Source: Clostridia bacterium
Lineage (GTDB): Bacteria > Bacillota > Clostridia > Oscillospirales > RGIG7773
Assembly (NCBI GenBank): GCA_017554835.1
Contig: JAFZHO010000039.1
Span: forward strand, 5,044-69,043
DNA length: 64,000 nt
Reading direction: 5' to 3'
The translations under genes and the position numbers were made by a program. Shown piece by piece: positions 35,255 through 45,518 of this stretch (position 1 is its first letter; each line of letters starts with the position of its first letter). The notes under the pieces were generated by a model that saw only the letters and a list, made by a program, of their open reading frames with translations, did not search any database and was not told the DNA's origin.

Positions 35255-35791
35255 ATGAAAAAAGTTTCTTTTTTACTTACTATATTAATAATAGTAATGG
35301 TTTTCGCAGGGTGTAGCGGCAAAACTGACGCTCTCTATGAAAAAGACGGAGTTTCAATCAAAATCGAAAACCTTGGCGAAATAAAATTCCTCGGTGAAAA
35401 AATTGATGATTTTTCCGACTGGGAAAAAATGCACTCTGACGGAACTATGGCGAAGCTTCAGGCCTTCGGCAAAACCACCGACGATGGAATTATACATTTA
35501 AATAAAGGATACTTTGCAGGCGTAGTTGCAAAGGAAGAATATAAGGAAGAAGAAAAATCCAAGGTTTCCGAATACGATAGTTATACCGTTCCGGCGGGAA
35601 AATGGATAATCGCCCTTGCCGATATTAATTATACCGAGCAGGACCTTGATTCGATGAAGAGCGTGATAAACGAGTATCTTGAAGAGAATAAAGATATACA
35701 AATTGACGAAAACAAAGAAATTATCGAACTTTATCCCCTTAGCGCCAACGCTCTTGACACGGATTATAAAGTAATGATTCCGTTAAAATAG
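35255..35791 (+). CDS. hypothetical lipoprotein
   Basis: 178 residues with a lipoprotein signal (MKKVSFLLTILIIVMVFAGC, lipidated C20). The mature part is acidic and lysine-rich with alternating strands; I recognise no domain. A GAGGTGG site precedes the ATG. Monocistronic between nanE and the ribosomal leader; a hairpin CTTATT/AATAAG just after the stop and a stronger one at 35868 could end it. Confidence 0.7.
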   Translation: MKKVSFLLTILIIVMVFAGCSGKTDALYEKDGVSIKIENLGEIKFLGEKIDDFSDWEKMHSDGTMAKLQAFGKTTDDGIIHLNKGYFAGVVAKEEYKEEEKSKVSEYDSYTVPAGKWIIALADINYTEQDLDSMKSVINEYLEENKDIQIDENKEIIELYPLSANALDTDYKVMIPLK

Positions 35792-35867
35792 CTTATTTAG
35801 TTGAATAAGTTAAAAATTTAACTATATTTAGTTGGTATAAAAATTGTTTATGCATATTGCACAAAAA

Positions 35868-35892
35868 ACGAGGAATTCTTCCTCGTTTTTTC
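35868..35892 (+). terminator. terminator upstream of the ribosomal operon
   Basis: AACGAGGAA-TTC-TTCCTCGTT then six T. The 75 bases before it are AT-rich with no gene. Confidence 0.85.
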
Positions 35893-35927
35893 TACGTTAA
35901 AAATTTTGAATAAATCGGGCAAATCCC

Positions 35928-35956
35928 TTGAAATCAAGGGGTTTGTGTAGTATTAT
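35928..35956 (+). promoter_or_regulatory. promoter of the S10-spc-alpha operon
   Basis: TTGAAA (35928-35933) and TATTAT (35951-35956), 17 bases apart. It is the only good promoter in the 540-base gap before rpsJ and places transcription start near 35962. Confidence 0.7.
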
Positions 35957-35961
35957 ATGAG

Positions 35962-36335
35962 GGTGTCATTATGGGCACAGGTATGCGATGACGCAGAAGG
36001 TTGCTGCCGAAAAGCTTACGGCCGTTGGCAACGGAGTTTTTCAAGAGCAGGTAATTTCTGCTGAGTATGTCCGATTTTAAACCGGGCGACAACGATATTT
36101 TTTTTCACATCGGAAAGCGCTTGAAACCGGGCTTTATGCCGGGTTTTGAGAACTGTCCTGATAAAGAGGGTGGTTTTCGGGTGCTTTTGAGCAACGGGGG
36201 CATTTTGCGCCTGCTGCGGCAACGGAAGGTTTCCTTCCGCTTGCTTAATATTATAGGGCGGAAACACCCGGCGATGTGTAAACAAAAATCGTCGTCAAAC
36301 CAAAAATTTTCTAAATTTTTAAGGAGGCGAAAAAA
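35962..36335 (+). ncRNA. structured 5' leader of the S10 operon
   Basis: About 370 non-coding bases, clearly more GC-rich than other gaps here. Hairpins visible: 36000-36032 (GTTGC with inner GCCG/CGGC), 36120-36150 (ACCGGGC/GCCGGGT, one mismatch) and 36223-36239 (CGGAAGG-TTT-CCTTCCG). Ribosomal operons are often controlled by a ribosomal protein binding such a leader (L4 or S8-type control in other bacteria); which protein acts here is unknown. No terminator-like T tract follows any hairpin, so translational control or read-through is likelier. AAGGAGG for rpsJ is at 36321-36327. Confidence 0.6.
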
Positions 36336-36647
36336 ATGGCAGCAAAAGAAAAAATCAGAATCAGGTTAAAAGCGTATGATCACGCTGTTATTGACCAGGC
36401 TGCTGAAAAAATTGTTGAAACTGCGAAAAGGACCGGCGCTGGCGTATCAGGACCTATTCCACTTCCAACAGAAAAAGAAATCATCACTATACTTCGTGCA
36501 GTGCACAAGTATAAAGACTCAAGAGAGCAGTTTGAAAGAAGAACTCATAAACGTCTTATCGACATCTTGAAACCTTCTGCAAAAACTGTAGATGCACTTA
36601 TGAGTCTTGATCTCCCGGCCGGCGTTGATATCGAAATCAAACTATAA
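36336..36647 (+). CDS. rpsJ: 30S ribosomal protein S10
   Basis: 103 residues, full length; [20 protein letters not shown] and [17 protein letters not shown] blocks, then [21 protein letters not shown]. Small-subunit head protein, also the NusE partner in antitermination. First gene of the long operon; AAGGAGG eight bases before the ATG. Confidence 0.98.
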   Translation: MAAKEKIRIRLKAYDHAVIDQAAEKIVETAKRTGAGVSGPIPLPTEKEIITILRAVHKYKDSREQFERRTHKRLIDILKPSAKTVDALMSLDLPAGVDIEIKL

Positions 36648-36702
36648 GGCATCGGGGTCACGTTGGGAAACCAACCAATAACCACAAGGAGGAAATTTAA
36701 AA

Positions 36703-37338
36703 ATGGAAAAAGCCATCATTGGAAAGAAAATCGGCATGACCCAGCTTTTTGACGAAGCAGGAAACGTTGTTCCAGTTACCGTTCTTGAAGCAGGACCTTG
36801 TGTCGTAGTGCAGAAAAAAACCGCAGACAATGACGGATACTGCGCTGTTCAGCTCGGTTTTGATGATATGACCGAGAAAAAAGTAATTAAACCAGCAAAA
36901 GGCCACTTCGATAAAGCAGGTGTTGCTTATAAAAGAGTTCTTAAAGAATTCAAACTTGCAGCTTCTTGCGAAATGAACGTTGGCGACGAAGTGAAAGCAG
37001 ACGCTTTCGCAGCCGGTGATAAAGTTGATATTACCGGAACCTCAAAAGGTAAAGGTTACGCAGGTGTTATCAAAAGACACGGCGCACATAGACTTAGAAT
37101 GACTCACGGTACCGGTCCTGTTCATAGAAGTATCGGTTCTGCAGGAGCTTGTTCTGACCCATCCAGAATCTTCAAAGGTAAGAAAATGGCAGGTCACATG
37201 GGTGCTGAGAAGGTTACAGTTCAGAACCTTGACGTTATAAGAGTTGACGCTGAGAAAAATCTTATCATCGTTAAAGGCGCTGTTCCAGGACCTAAAGGCG
37301 GAGTGCTATTCATTAAAAACTCCGTAAAAAATGCGTAA
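36703..37338 (+). CDS. rplC: 50S ribosomal protein L3
   Basis: 211 residues. N-terminal [16 protein letters not shown] and the central loop [17 protein letters not shown]...[11 protein letters not shown] that reaches the peptidyl-transferase centre. A 55-base gap follows rpsJ, with AAGGAGG at 36686-36692. Confidence 0.98.
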   Translation: MEKAIIGKKIGMTQLFDEAGNVVPVTVLEAGPCVVVQKKTADNDGYCAVQLGFDDMTEKKVIKPAKGHFDKAGVAYKRVLKEFKLAASCEMNVGDEVKADAFAAGDKVDITGTSKGKGYAGVIKRHGAHRLRMTHGTGPVHRSIGSAGACSDPSRIFKGKKMAGHMGAEKVTVQNLDVIRVDAEKNLIIVKGAVPGPKGGVLFIKNSVKNA

Positions 37339-37362
37339 CGGCGGCGAAAGGAGGAAATATAG

Positions 37363-37986
37363 ATGCCTAGTGTAGCAGTATTAGATATGACTGGTAAAAA
37401 AGTAGAAGATATGAATCTTTCTGATAATATCTTCGGTGCTGAAGTTAACAAAACAGTTCTTCATATGGCAGTTGTTAACTACCTTGCTAATCAGAGACAG
37501 GGTACTCAGTCAACATTAACACGTGCAGAAGTAAGAGGCGGCGGTGCTAAACCTTGGAGACAAAAAGGAACCGGCCGTGCAAGACAGGGTTCAACGAGAG
37601 CTCCTCAGTGGATTCACGGTGGTATTGCTCTTGGACCAAAACCAAGAGATTATAGCTACTCTCTTACTAAGAAAACTAAAAGAGTTGCTCTTAAATCTGC
37701 TCTTTCAGCAAAAGTTGAAGCAGGAGAGCTTATCATAATTGATAATATTTCTTTTGACGAAATCAAAACTTCAAAAATGGCAAAAATGCTTGAAGACGTT
37801 TCCGCTTGCGGTAAAGTTCTTGTTGTAATGCCTGAAGTTGACGAAAAAGTAATCAAAAGCGCAAGAAACATCAAAGGCGTTAAAACAGCCCTTGTTAACA
37901 CAATAAATGTTTATGACATTTTAAACAGTTCAAAAATGGTTGCTTCTAAAGAAGCGATATTGAAAATTGAGGAGGTGTATGCATAA
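37363..37986 (+). CDS. rplD: 50S ribosomal protein L4
   Basis: 207 residues. The extended loop RGGGAKPWRQKGTGRARQGS lines the exit tunnel and is intact. In other bacteria L4 represses its own operon, so it is a candidate ligand of the leader. Its stop overlaps the rplW start by one base (TAATG). Confidence 0.97.
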   Translation: MPSVAVLDMTGKKVEDMNLSDNIFGAEVNKTVLHMAVVNYLANQRQGTQSTLTRAEVRGGGAKPWRQKGTGRARQGSTRAPQWIHGGIALGPKPRDYSYSLTKKTKRVALKSALSAKVEAGELIIIDNISFDEIKTSKMAKMLEDVSACGKVLVVMPEVDEKVIKSARNIKGVKTALVNTINVYDILNSSKMVASKEAILKIEEVYA

Positions 37987-38285
37987 TGAAAGCTGCTCAG
38001 GATATTATTCTAAGACCAATTATCACAGAAAAAGCAACTGACGGCATCGCCGACAAAAAATACGCATTCGTAGTTGCAAAAGACGCTAATAAAGTTGAAA
38101 TTAAAAAAGCTGTCGAAGAACTTTTCAAAGTTACTGTTGCAAAAGTTACAACTGTTAACCAGAAAAGCAAAGCAAAAAGACTTCGTATGGGTGCTCCTGA
38201 AGGTAAAACAGCAGCATACAAAAAAGCATACGTTCTTCTTGCAGAGAATTCAAAATCAATTGAGTTCTTTGACGGTATGATGTAA
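37986..38285 (+). CDS. rplW: 50S ribosomal protein L23
   Basis: 99 residues; starts DIILRPIITEKAT and has the conserved YAFVVAKDANKVEIKKAVEELF. Sits at the tunnel exit, where trigger factor and SRP dock. Coupled to rplD. Confidence 0.98.
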   Translation: MKAAQDIILRPIITEKATDGIADKKYAFVVAKDANKVEIKKAVEELFKVTVAKVTTVNQKSKAKRLRMGAPEGKTAAYKKAYVLLAENSKSIEFFDGMM

Positions 38286-38299
38286 GGGAGTGAACGAAA

Positions 38300-39130
38300 A
38301 TGGCGATTAAAAAATTCAAACCAACCACTCCGGCTCGTCGTCAAATGACAGTTACCGACTATTCACAGTTATCAAAGGTAGCTCCGGAAAAATCTTTAAC
38401 AGAAGTGTTAAAAAGCAAAGCAGGCCGTAACAGCTATGGAAGAATAACAGTTCGTCATCAGGGCGGCGGTGCTAAAAGAAAATATAGAATCATTGATTTC
38501 AAAAGAAACAAACTTGATATTCCAGCGGTTGTTAAAACTATCGAATACGACCCAAACAGAACAGCTTTCATCGCTCTTGTTGAATATCAGGATGGCGAAA
38601 AGAGATATATCCTTGCTCCCAACGATCTAAAAGTTGGCGACACTGTTATAAGCTCTGAAAACGCCGACATCAAACCTGGTAACACATTACCTCTTGAAAA
38701 AATCCCTGTAGGTACTGTTATTCATAACGTTGAATTATACCCAGGTAAAGGTGCTCAGCTAGTAAGATCAGCCGGTAACATGGCTCAGCTTATGGCTAAA
38801 GAAAACGGTTACGCTCAGGTAAGACTTCCATCTTCAGAGGTTAGACTTGTTAGACTTAACTGTAAAGCAACAATCGGTCAGGTAAGTAACCTTGACCACG
38901 AAAACGTAAGTATCGGTAAAGCCGGCAGAAAACGTCATATGGGTTGGAGACCAACCGTTAGAGGTTCTGTAATGAACCCATGCGACCATCCACACGGTGG
39001 TGGTGAAGGTAGATCACCAATCGGACGTCCGTCTCCTGTTTCACCATGGGGACAGCCAGCTAAAGGTTACAAAACCAGAAGCAAAAAAGCTAAGTCTAAC
39101 AAATTCATAGTTAGACCTAGAAGTAAGTAA
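38300..39130 (+). CDS. rplB: 50S ribosomal protein L2
   Basis: 276 residues. [19 protein letters not shown] start, [20 protein letters not shown] (RNA-binding), and [18 protein letters not shown] with the histidine important for peptidyl transfer. GGGAGTG precedes the ATG. Confidence 0.98.
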   Translation: MAIKKFKPTTPARRQMTVTDYSQLSKVAPEKSLTEVLKSKAGRNSYGRITVRHQGGGAKRKYRIIDFKRNKLDIPAVVKTIEYDPNRTAFIALVEYQDGEKRYILAPNDLKVGDTVISSENADIKPGNTLPLEKIPVGTVIHNVELYPGKGAQLVRSAGNMAQLMAKENGYAQVRLPSSEVRLVRLNCKATIGQVSNLDHENVSIGKAGRKRHMGWRPTVRGSVMNPCDHPHGGGEGRSPIGRPSPVSPWGQPAKGYKTRSKKAKSNKFIVRPRSK

Positions 39131-39156
39131 GCGCGTTGCTGGAAGGAGGCTAAATA

Positions 39157-39432
39157 ATGGGTAGAAGTGTTAAAAAAGGACCTTTTGTAGACCCAAAATT
39201 ATTTAAAAGAATTGAAGCTATGAATGAACAAGGCGAAAAGAGAGTTCTTAAGACTTGGTCAAGAGCATCTACTATATTCCCTGATTTCGTTGGACACACA
39301 ATCGCAGTTCACGACGGAAGAAAACATGTTCCGGTTTATGTTACTGAAGATATGGTAGGACATAAATTGGGCGAATTTGCACCAACAAGAACATTTAAAG
39401 GTCATGCAGGTGCAAAAACAACTAAGAAATAA
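39157..39432 (+). CDS. rpsS: 30S ribosomal protein S19
   Basis: 91 residues: [15 protein letters not shown] start, [19 protein letters not shown] and [18 protein letters not shown]. Head protein near the A-site finger contact. GGAAGGAGG precedes it. Confidence 0.98.
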   Translation: MGRSVKKGPFVDPKLFKRIEAMNEQGEKRVLKTWSRASTIFPDFVGHTIAVHDGRKHVPVYVTEDMVGHKLGEFAPTRTFKGHAGAKTTKK

Positions 39433-39461
39433 GTCGTAAACAGCGAAAGGAGGAAATAAAA

Positions 39462-39797
39462 ATGGAAGCAAAAGCACATTTAAGACATATTCGTATAGCT
39501 CCCAGAAAGGTTCAGATCGTATGTGACCTTATCAGAAAACAGCCCGTTGGGAAAGCTATTGGTATATTAAAAAACACTCCGAAAGTCGCTAGCGAGCCTT
39601 TGGAAAAGCTTTTAAAATCTGCAATCGCAAACGCAGAACACAACTTCAATATGGACGTTGAAAAGCTTTATGTGGCAGAGATATTCGCTTGTCCGGGACC
39701 AATCCTAAAGAGAATAATGCCAAGAGCGCAAGGTAGAGCTTTCAGAATAAATAAAAGAACTTCTCACGTAACAGTAGTTCTAAAAGAGAAAGAATAA
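39462..39797 (+). CDS. rplV: 50S ribosomal protein L22
   Basis: 111 residues: [20 protein letters not shown] and the tunnel hairpin [20 protein letters not shown], followed by the usual RTSHVTVVL end. Confidence 0.98.
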   Translation: MEAKAHLRHIRIAPRKVQIVCDLIRKQPVGKAIGILKNTPKVASEPLEKLLKSAIANAEHNFNMDVEKLYVAEIFACPGPILKRIMPRAQGRAFRINKRTSHVTVVLKEKE

Positions 39798-39816
39798 GCG
39801 ACAAAGGAGGTAAAGT

Positions 39817-40485
39817 ATGGGCCAGAAAGTTAATACACACGGACTTAGAGTTGGTGTAATAAAAGGTTGGGATGCCAGATGGTATGCAAACGATAAAGAT
39901 TTCGGCGATACTCTTGTTGAGGACGTAAAAATCAGAAAATTCGTTAAAGAAGCTACTAAAGAAGCAGGCGTTCCTAAAATCGAAATCGAAAGAAAAAATA
40001 ACACAATTAAATTGTTCATTCACTGCGCAAGACCCGGTATCATCATCGGTAGAGGCGGAAGTGAAATAGAAAAACTAAGAGCACAGGTTGAAAAAATGAC
40101 AGGCAAAAGCGCATTCATCAATATCGTTGAGGTAGCGCATCCTGACGTTGACGCTCAGCTTGTTGCAGAGAACGTTGCAGCTCAGCTTGAAAGAAGAGTA
40201 GCATTCAGAAGAGCTATGAAACAGTCTATCGGCAGAGCTATGAAGCTTGGTTCAAGAGGTATCAAAATTGCAGTATCAGGTCGTCTTGGTGGTGCAGATA
40301 TCGCTAGAACAGAGCATTATCACGAGGGAACAATTCCGCTACAGACACTTAGAGCTGATATAGATTACGGTTTTGCAGAAGCAGATACTACCTATGGTAA
40401 ACTCGGTGTTAAAGTTTGGATATACAAAGGCGAAGTTCTTCGTGAGGTAAAAAGAGCACCTCGCAGAAAAGGAGGACAAAGATAA
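39817..40485 (+). CDS. rpsC: 30S ribosomal protein S3
   Basis: 222 residues. [13 protein letters not shown] start, KH domain with GxxG loop in [18 protein letters not shown], and the [16 protein letters not shown] [15 protein letters not shown] block. mRNA-entry protein. Its stop overlaps the rplP start (ATAATG). Confidence 0.98.
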   Translation: MGQKVNTHGLRVGVIKGWDARWYANDKDFGDTLVEDVKIRKFVKEATKEAGVPKIEIERKNNTIKLFIHCARPGIIIGRGGSEIEKLRAQVEKMTGKSAFINIVEVAHPDVDAQLVAENVAAQLERRVAFRRAMKQSIGRAMKLGSRGIKIAVSGRLGGADIARTEHYHEGTIPLQTLRADIDYGFAEADTTYGKLGVKVWIYKGEVLREVKRAPRRKGGQR

Positions 40486-40913
40486 TGTTATTACCAAAAA
40501 GAGTTAAATACAGAAGAGTTCATCGTGGACGTATGAAAGGTAAAGCTACAAGAGGTAATACTATCGCTTACGGTGAATACGGTTTGGTTGCAATGGAGCC
40601 AGCTTGGGTTAAAAGTAATCAGATCGAAGCTGCCCGTATCGCGTTAACACGTTATACAAAAAGAGGCGGTAAAGTATGGATAAAAATATTCCCAGATAAA
40701 CCTGTTACAGAGAAACCTGCTGAAACTCGTATGGGTTCAGGTAAAGGTTCACCAGAATACTGGGTAGCAGTAGTAAAACCGGGAAGAGTTTTGTTTGAAC
40801 TTTCAGGTGTTACAGAAGAAGTTGCAAGAGAAGCTTTGAGACTTGCTGCTCATAAACTTCCTATTAAATGTAAGTTCATGAAAAAAGAAGAGTTAAATGG
40901 TGGTGAAGAATGA
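40485..40913 (+). CDS. rplP: 50S ribosomal protein L16
   Basis: 142 residues: [31 protein letters not shown], and [19 protein letters not shown] with the conserved arginine that is hydroxylated in some species. Overlaps rpmC at the stop (GAATGATG). Confidence 0.98.
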   Translation: MLLPKRVKYRRVHRGRMKGKATRGNTIAYGEYGLVAMEPAWVKSNQIEAARIALTRYTKRGGKVWIKIFPDKPVTEKPAETRMGSGKGSPEYWVAVVKPGRVLFELSGVTEEVAREALRLAAHKLPIKCKFMKKEELNGGEE

Positions 40914-41122
40914 TGAAATTAAATGAAAAACTCAATGAGTACAGAAATTTAACTGCTGACGAATTAAATTCCAAATTAGGTGATTTAAAGCAGGAGCTTT
41001 TTAATCTTAGATTTCAGCATGCCATTAACCAGTTGGAAAATCCTCAGAGAATTCCCGCTGTAAAAAAGGATATTGCCAGAATTAAAACCATTCTTCGCGA
41101 GATGGAACTTAAAAATAATTAA
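40910..41122 (+). CDS. rpmC: 50S ribosomal protein L29
   Basis: 70 residues: two helices with the [20 protein letters not shown] motif. Starts at one of two adjacent ATGs (40910 or 40913), coupled to rplP. Exit-tunnel rim protein. Confidence 0.97.
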   Translation: MMKLNEKLNEYRNLTADELNSKLGDLKQELFNLRFQHAINQLENPQRIPAVKKDIARIKTILREMELKNN

Positions 41123-41146
41123 TTTCCCTAGCGGAAAGGAGGAAAA

Positions 41147-41407
41147 ATGGTGAGCGAAAGAGCATTAAGAAAAACTATGGTTGGAAAAGTTGTCAGCAAC
41201 AAAATGGAAAAAACAATTGTTGTTGCAATTGAAGATAATGTAAAACATCCCCTCTATAATAAGGTTGTAAAAAGCACTTATAAATTAAAAGCTCATGATG
41301 AAAATAACGAATGTAACGTGGGCGACAAGGTTCAGGTAATGGAAACCCGTCCTTTATCAAAGGATAAGAGATTCCGCCTTGTAAAAATAATTGAAAGAGC
41401 TAAATAA
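41147..41407 (+). CDS. rpsQ: 30S ribosomal protein S17
   Basis: 86 residues, OB-fold: [53 protein letters not shown] lies four bases before the ATG; GTG at 41150 would give more normal spacing. Confidence 0.97.
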   Translation: MVSERALRKTMVGKVVSNKMEKTIVVAIEDNVKHPLYNKVVKSTYKLKAHDENNECNVGDKVQVMETRPLSKDKRFRLVKIIERAK

Positions 41408-41438
41408 TCCGTGCTAATCAAGGAAGGAGGATATTACC

Positions 41439-41807
41439 GTGATACAGCAACAGACATATCTTAAAGTAGCTGATAACACAGGAGCAAAAGAAATAATGTG
41501 TATCCGTGTTCTCGGCGGAACAAGAAGACGCTATGCTAACGTTGGAGATGTTATAATCGCATCTGTTAAAAAATCAACACCAGGCGGCGTTGTAAAAAAA
41601 GGTGACGTAGTAAAGGCTGTAGTAGTAAGATCTTCGTTTGGTCTCAGAAGAGCAGACGGTTCTTATATTAAATTTGATGATAACGCAGCCGTAATCATAA
41701 AAGACGATAAAAACCCAAGAGGCACCCGTATCTTTGGGCCGGTTGCCAGAGAGCTTCGTGAAAAAGAATATATGAAGATTCTTTCACTTGCTCCTGAGGT
41801 TCTTTAA
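41439..41807 (+). CDS. rplN: 50S ribosomal protein L14
   Basis: 122 residues from a GTG codon, set by AAGGAGG seven to eight bases upstream. [20 protein letters not shown] start, [24 protein letters not shown] region and [15 protein letters not shown] end. Forms an intersubunit bridge. Confidence 0.98.
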   Translation: MIQQQTYLKVADNTGAKEIMCIRVLGGTRRRYANVGDVIIASVKKSTPGGVVKKGDVVKAVVVRSSFGLRRADGSYIKFDDNAAVIIKDDKNPRGTRIFGPVARELREKEYMKILSLAPEVL

Positions 41808-41819
41808 TTAGGAGGTGCA

Positions 41820-42218
41820 ATGATGAGTAAAATTCACGTTCAGAAGGACGATTTGGTAGTTGTTATTTCCGGAAAATCTAACTATAAAAACGCAAAAAAT
41901 TATAAAGAGTTGAAGGAAAAGAACAAAACCGGTAAAGAATTATATAAACCTGCAAAAGTTCTTGAGGTTTCTCCTGAAGAAGGAAAAGTAATTGTTGAAG
42001 GTAAAAACCTTGTTACAAAACACGTTAAACCAAAAAGACAGGGCGAAGCAGGCGGAATCGTAAAAGCAGAAGCTGCTATGTATGCAAGCAAAGTTATGCA
42101 TTATTGCGAAAAATGCGAAATGCCAGTTAAAATCGGTGTTAAAATCGAAGAAGACGGCAGCAAAACAAGAGTTTGCAGAAAATGCGGCACAGAAATCGGA
42201 AAATACGGAAGGAGGTAA
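41820..42218 (+). CDS. rplX: 50S ribosomal protein L24 with an enlarged KOW loop and zinc-binding tail
   Basis: 132 residues, longer than the usual 100-110. The KOW strand LVVVISGKS is followed not by the usual DKGKxGKVL but by about 20 extra lysine/asparagine-rich residues (NYKNAKNYKELKEKNKTGKE) before AKVLEVSPEEGKVIVEG, so the loop that contacts 23S rRNA near the exit tunnel is enlarged. The C-terminus carries CEKC and CRKC pairs, the zinc (C+) form. Reading frame and the rest of the protein are normal. Confidence 0.95.
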   Translation: MMSKIHVQKDDLVVVISGKSNYKNAKNYKELKEKNKTGKELYKPAKVLEVSPEEGKVIVEGKNLVTKHVKPKRQGEAGGIVKAEAAMYASKVMHYCEKCEMPVKIGVKIEEDGSKTRVCRKCGTEIGKYGRR

Positions 42219-42223
42219 CCTGA

Positions 42224-42763
42224 ATGGCACGTTATAAAGAGCTATATAATAACGAAGTTGCTCCGGCACTTATGAAGAAATTTAACTATAAGAGCCCGAT
42301 GCAGATTCCGAAAATTGATAAAATCGTTATCAACGTAGGATGCGGTGATGCTCGTGACAACTCCAAGGTTATCGAGTCCGTAACTACAGATTTAGCAGCG
42401 ATTACAGGTCAGAAACCTGTTGTATGTAAAGCTAGAAAATCAGTTGCAAACTTTAAACTTCGTGAAGGTATGAACATCGGCGTTAAAGTTACTCTAAGAG
42501 GAGAGAGAATGTATGATTTCCTTGAGAGACTTTTCGACGTTGCACTACCAAGAGTAAGAGATTTCAGAGGAATTAATCCTAACTCTTTCGACGGCAGAGG
42601 AAACTATGCTATGGGCGTTAAAGAGCAGCTTATCTTCCCTGAAATCGAATACGATAAAATCGATAAAGTTCGCGGCATGGATATTGTATTTACAACCACT
42701 GCAAACACCGACGAAGAAGCAAAAGAATTGCTAACCCTTATGGGCGCACCTTTTGCAAAGTAA
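42224..42763 (+). CDS. rplE: 50S ribosomal protein L5
   Basis: 179 residues: [40 protein letters not shown] and [21 protein letters not shown]. Binds 5S rRNA with L18. Follows rplX by five bases. Confidence 0.98.
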   Translation: MARYKELYNNEVAPALMKKFNYKSPMQIPKIDKIVINVGCGDARDNSKVIESVTTDLAAITGQKPVVCKARKSVANFKLREGMNIGVKVTLRGERMYDFLERLFDVALPRVRDFRGINPNSFDGRGNYAMGVKEQLIFPEIEYDKIDKVRGMDIVFTTTANTDEEAKELLTLMGAPFAK

Positions 42764-42778
42764 TGAGGAGGAATTAAA

Positions 42779-42964
42779 GTGGCTAAAAAAGCAATGATTA
42801 ACAAACAACAGGGTACTCAGAAATACGCTGTTCGTTCATATAACAGATGTAAAATATGCGGAAGACCACACGCTTATCTTCGTAAATTCGGTATATGCCG
42901 TATTTGCTTCAGAGAACTTGCTTACAAAGGTCAGATTCCCGGCGTAAGAAAAGCAAGTTGGTAA
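42779..42964 (+). CDS. rpsN: 30S ribosomal protein S14, type Z
   Basis: 61 residues from a GTG codon after AGGAGG. The zinc motif [20 protein letters not shown] is complete, making this the C+ form found in Gram-positives. Confidence 0.98.
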   Translation: MAKKAMINKQQGTQKYAVRSYNRCKICGRPHAYLRKFGICRICFRELAYKGQIPGVRKASW

Positions 42965-43019
42965 ACCGTAGTAAAAGAAAGCAATAAAGCTTACTTTTTG
43001 AAACAAGGAGGTATTGGAT

Positions 43020-43418
43020 ATGCAGATTACAGATCCTATTGCTGATTTGCTAACTAGAATCAGAAACGCGAACTCAGCAAAACATGATACTGTTTTAATT
43101 CCCGCTTCAAATATGAAAAAAGCTATCACTCAGATTTTACTTGACGAGGGATATATCAAAGCTTTCGAAGTAACTGAAGACGGAAAACAGGGTGTTATCA
43201 AAGTAACACTTAAGTATAACGAAAACAAAGAACAGGTTATCAAAGGCCTTAGAAGAGTTTCTAAACCGGGTCTTAGAATATATGCAGATGTTGAAAATAT
43301 GCCAAAAGTAATGCAAGGTATCGGAACTGCAATAGTTTCAACTTCAAAAGGAATTATGACCGATAAAGCAGCTCGTAAAGCCAACGTTGGCGGCGAAGTT
43401 CTTGCTTATATTTGGTAA
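43020..43418 (+). CDS. rpsH: 30S ribosomal protein S8
   Basis: 132 residues from ATG at 43020, eight bases after AAGGAGG; the TTG at 43014 gives a longer frame but poor spacing. [18 protein letters not shown] start and [20 protein letters not shown]-binding end. In E. coli S8 controls the spc genes; no S8-like mRNA site was looked for in detail. Confidence 0.98.
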   Translation: MQITDPIADLLTRIRNANSAKHDTVLIPASNMKKAITQILLDEGYIKAFEVTEDGKQGVIKVTLKYNENKEQVIKGLRRVSKPGLRIYADVENMPKVMQGIGTAIVSTSKGIMTDKAARKANVGGEVLAYIW

Positions 43419-43434
43419 TTAGGAGGAGCACGAA

Positions 43435-43977
43435 ATGTCAAGAATAGGTAGAAAACCCGTGCAAATCCCTCAGGGTGTTGAAGTTAAGCTTGATGGTAAC
43501 CACATTACTGTAAAAGGACCAAAAGGCACTTTGGAGAGAACACTGCACGAAGATATGATAATCAAAATGGAAAACAACGAAATCGTTGTTGAACGTCCAA
43601 GTGAAGACAAAAATCACAGATCACTTCACGGATTAACCAGAACTCTTATTTCCAACATGGTTGTTGGTGTAACTGAAGGTTTCAAGAAAAATCTTGAAGT
43701 TAACGGCGTTGGTTACAGAGCAGCAAAACAGGGAAAAGATCTTGTGCTTAACCTTGGATACTCACACCAGGTAATCGTTTCTGAAATCGACGGAATTAGT
43801 ATCGAAGTTCCAAATCCGAACCAGGTAATAATCTCCGGCGCTGATAAACAGGCAGTTGGCCAGTTCGCAGCAGAAATCAGAGAAAAAAGACCACCTGAAC
43901 CCTATAAAGGAAAAGGTATCAAATACGATTACGAAGTTATCCGTCGTAAAGAAGGTAAAGCAGGTAAAGGTAAATAA
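43435..43977 (+). CDS. rplF: 50S ribosomal protein L6
   Basis: 180 residues: [17 protein letters not shown], the duplicated alpha/beta fold and [20 protein letters not shown] at the end. Contacts the sarcin-ricin loop region. Confidence 0.98.
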   Translation: MSRIGRKPVQIPQGVEVKLDGNHITVKGPKGTLERTLHEDMIIKMENNEIVVERPSEDKNHRSLHGLTRTLISNMVVGVTEGFKKNLEVNGVGYRAAKQGKDLVLNLGYSHQVIVSEIDGISIEVPNPNQVIISGADKQAVGQFAAEIREKRPPEPYKGKGIKYDYEVIRRKEGKAGKGK

Positions 43978-43995
43978 AGGAAGGAGTGAAGTCGG

Positions 43996-44355
43996 ATGGT
44001 TAATAAGCCAAACAGCAACAAGGCTCGTATCAGAAGACATCAGAGAGTTAGAGCAAAAATCAGCGGTACTACTGATTGCCCAAGACTTAATGTTTTCAGA
44101 AGCCTTAACAATATATATGCACAGATTATAGACGACACTAAGGGTCAGACCTTAGTATCAGCCTCCACTTTAGATAAAGAGTTTGAAGGAGCAACAGGAA
44201 ACTGCGAAGCAGCTAAAAAGGTTGGCCTTTTGGTTGCAAAAAGAGCTCTTGAAAAAGGAATCGAAAACGTAGTTTTTGATAGAGGTGGATACCTTTATCA
44301 CGGAAGAATAAAAGAACTAGCAGACGGAGCCCGCGAAGGCGGACTTAAGTTCTAA
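43996..44355 (+). CDS. rplR: 50S ribosomal protein L18
   Basis: 119 residues: [20 protein letters not shown] and [24 protein letters not shown]. Binds 5S rRNA with L5. AAGGAGTG precedes the ATG. Confidence 0.98.
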   Translation: MVNKPNSNKARIRRHQRVRAKISGTTDCPRLNVFRSLNNIYAQIIDDTKGQTLVSASTLDKEFEGATGNCEAAKKVGLLVAKRALEKGIENVVFDRGGYLYHGRIKELADGAREGGLKF

Positions 44356-44369
44356 TAAGGAGGGATACA

Positions 44370-44870
44370 ATGTCAAAGATAGATGCAAGCACTTTGGATA
44401 TAACTGAAGTAGTAGTTGATATGAAACGTGTATCCAAAACTGTTAAAGGTGGCCGTGTTATGAAATTGCAGGCAATCGTAGTTGTCGGCGACAAAAACGG
44501 ACACGTTGGATGCGGTATCGGAAAAGCTTCAGACTATTCAGATGCTATCAAAAAAGGAATCGAAGACGCTAAGAAAAATATGGTTGAGATTTCTCTGAAA
44601 GACACAACTATTCCTCACGAAATCGTTGGTAATTTCAGAGCTTCAAACGTTCTTCTAAAACCAGCTCCCGAAGGTACAGGAGTTATCGCCGGAGGCGCTG
44701 TTCGTGCCGTTGTTGAACTTGCAGGAATTAAAGATATCAGAACTAAATCTCTTGGAAGCAACAACAAAGTTAACGTTGTTAAAGCAACAATCGAAGGACT
44801 TAAAAATATCAGAACAGCAGAAGACGTTGCAAAAACACGCGGTATTACCGTAGAAGAATTATTAGGATAG
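44370..44870 (+). CDS. rpsE: 30S ribosomal protein S5
   Basis: 166 residues: [41 protein letters not shown] and [21 protein letters not shown]. Decoding-fidelity protein. Confidence 0.98.
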   Translation: MSKIDASTLDITEVVVDMKRVSKTVKGGRVMKLQAIVVVGDKNGHVGCGIGKASDYSDAIKKGIEDAKKNMVEISLKDTTIPHEIVGNFRASNVLLKPAPEGTGVIAGGAVRAVVELAGIKDIRTKSLGSNNKVNVVKATIEGLKNIRTAEDVAKTRGITVEELLG

Positions 44871-44878
44871 GAGGGAAA

Positions 44879-45064
44879 ATGATGGCTACATTAAAAATAA
44901 AGCTTGTTAAAAGTTTAATAGGTAGAAAAGATGACCAAATAGCCACTGCACTATCCCTAGGTCTTAAACGCATTGGAGCTGAAACTATTCAGCCAGACAA
45001 TGCTGCTACAAGAGGAAAAATCTTTAAAATAAAACACCTTATCCAAGTTGTTGAAGAAAAGTAA
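44879..45064 (+). CDS. rpmD: 50S ribosomal protein L30
   Basis: 61 residues: LKIKLVKSLIGRKDDQIATA and LGLKRIGAETIQPDNAATRG. Starts at one of two tandem ATGs, eight bases after rpsE. Confidence 0.96.
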   Translation: MMATLKIKLVKSLIGRKDDQIATALSLGLKRIGAETIQPDNAATRGKIFKIKHLIQVVEEK

Positions 45065-45076
45065 GGAGGTGTCACT

Positions 45077-45517
45077 ATGTTGCTAAGCGAACTAAGTCCT
45101 GCTAAAGGCGCTACTCAGGTTGGTAAAAGAAAAGGTAGAGGTGCCGGTTCCGGAAACGGTAAAACTGCAGGAAGAGGACACAAAGGTCAATGGGCTCGTT
45201 CAGGCGGAGGAGTTAGACCTGGATTTGAAGGCGGACAGATGCCACTTCAAAGACGTATACCAAAAAGAGGTTTTAACAACATTTTCGCTAAGAAATATAC
45301 AGAAATCAATGTATCCGATTTGGAAAGATTGGAGAACGTTTCTGAAGTTACTGCTGAGGTGCTTCTTGAAAACGGCATAATCAGCAAAATTCAGGATGGA
45401 GTTAAGGTTTTAGGTAGAGGTGAAATCACTAAGAGCTTTACTGTTAAAGTTGCTAAGGTTTCAGAATCTGCTAAAGCTAAAATCGAAGCTGCCGGAGGAA
45501 AGGTAGAGGTGGAATAA
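45077..45517 (+). CDS. rplO: 50S ribosomal protein L15
   Basis: 146 residues: [20 protein letters not shown], the glycine/arginine-rich extension [18 protein letters not shown] and [20 protein letters not shown] is just before it. Confidence 0.98.
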   Translation: MLLSELSPAKGATQVGKRKGRGAGSGNGKTAGRGHKGQWARSGGGVRPGFEGGQMPLQRRIPKRGFNNIFAKKYTEINVSDLERLENVSEVTAEVLLENGIISKIQDGVKVLGRGEITKSFTVKVAKVSESAKAKIEAAGGKVEVE

Positions 45518-45518
45518 T

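Noticed and set aside
35971..35991. Tiny open frame MGTGMR in the S10 leader, possible leader peptide
   Set aside because: Predicted transcription start is only about nine bases before its ATG, leaving no room for a ribosome site.
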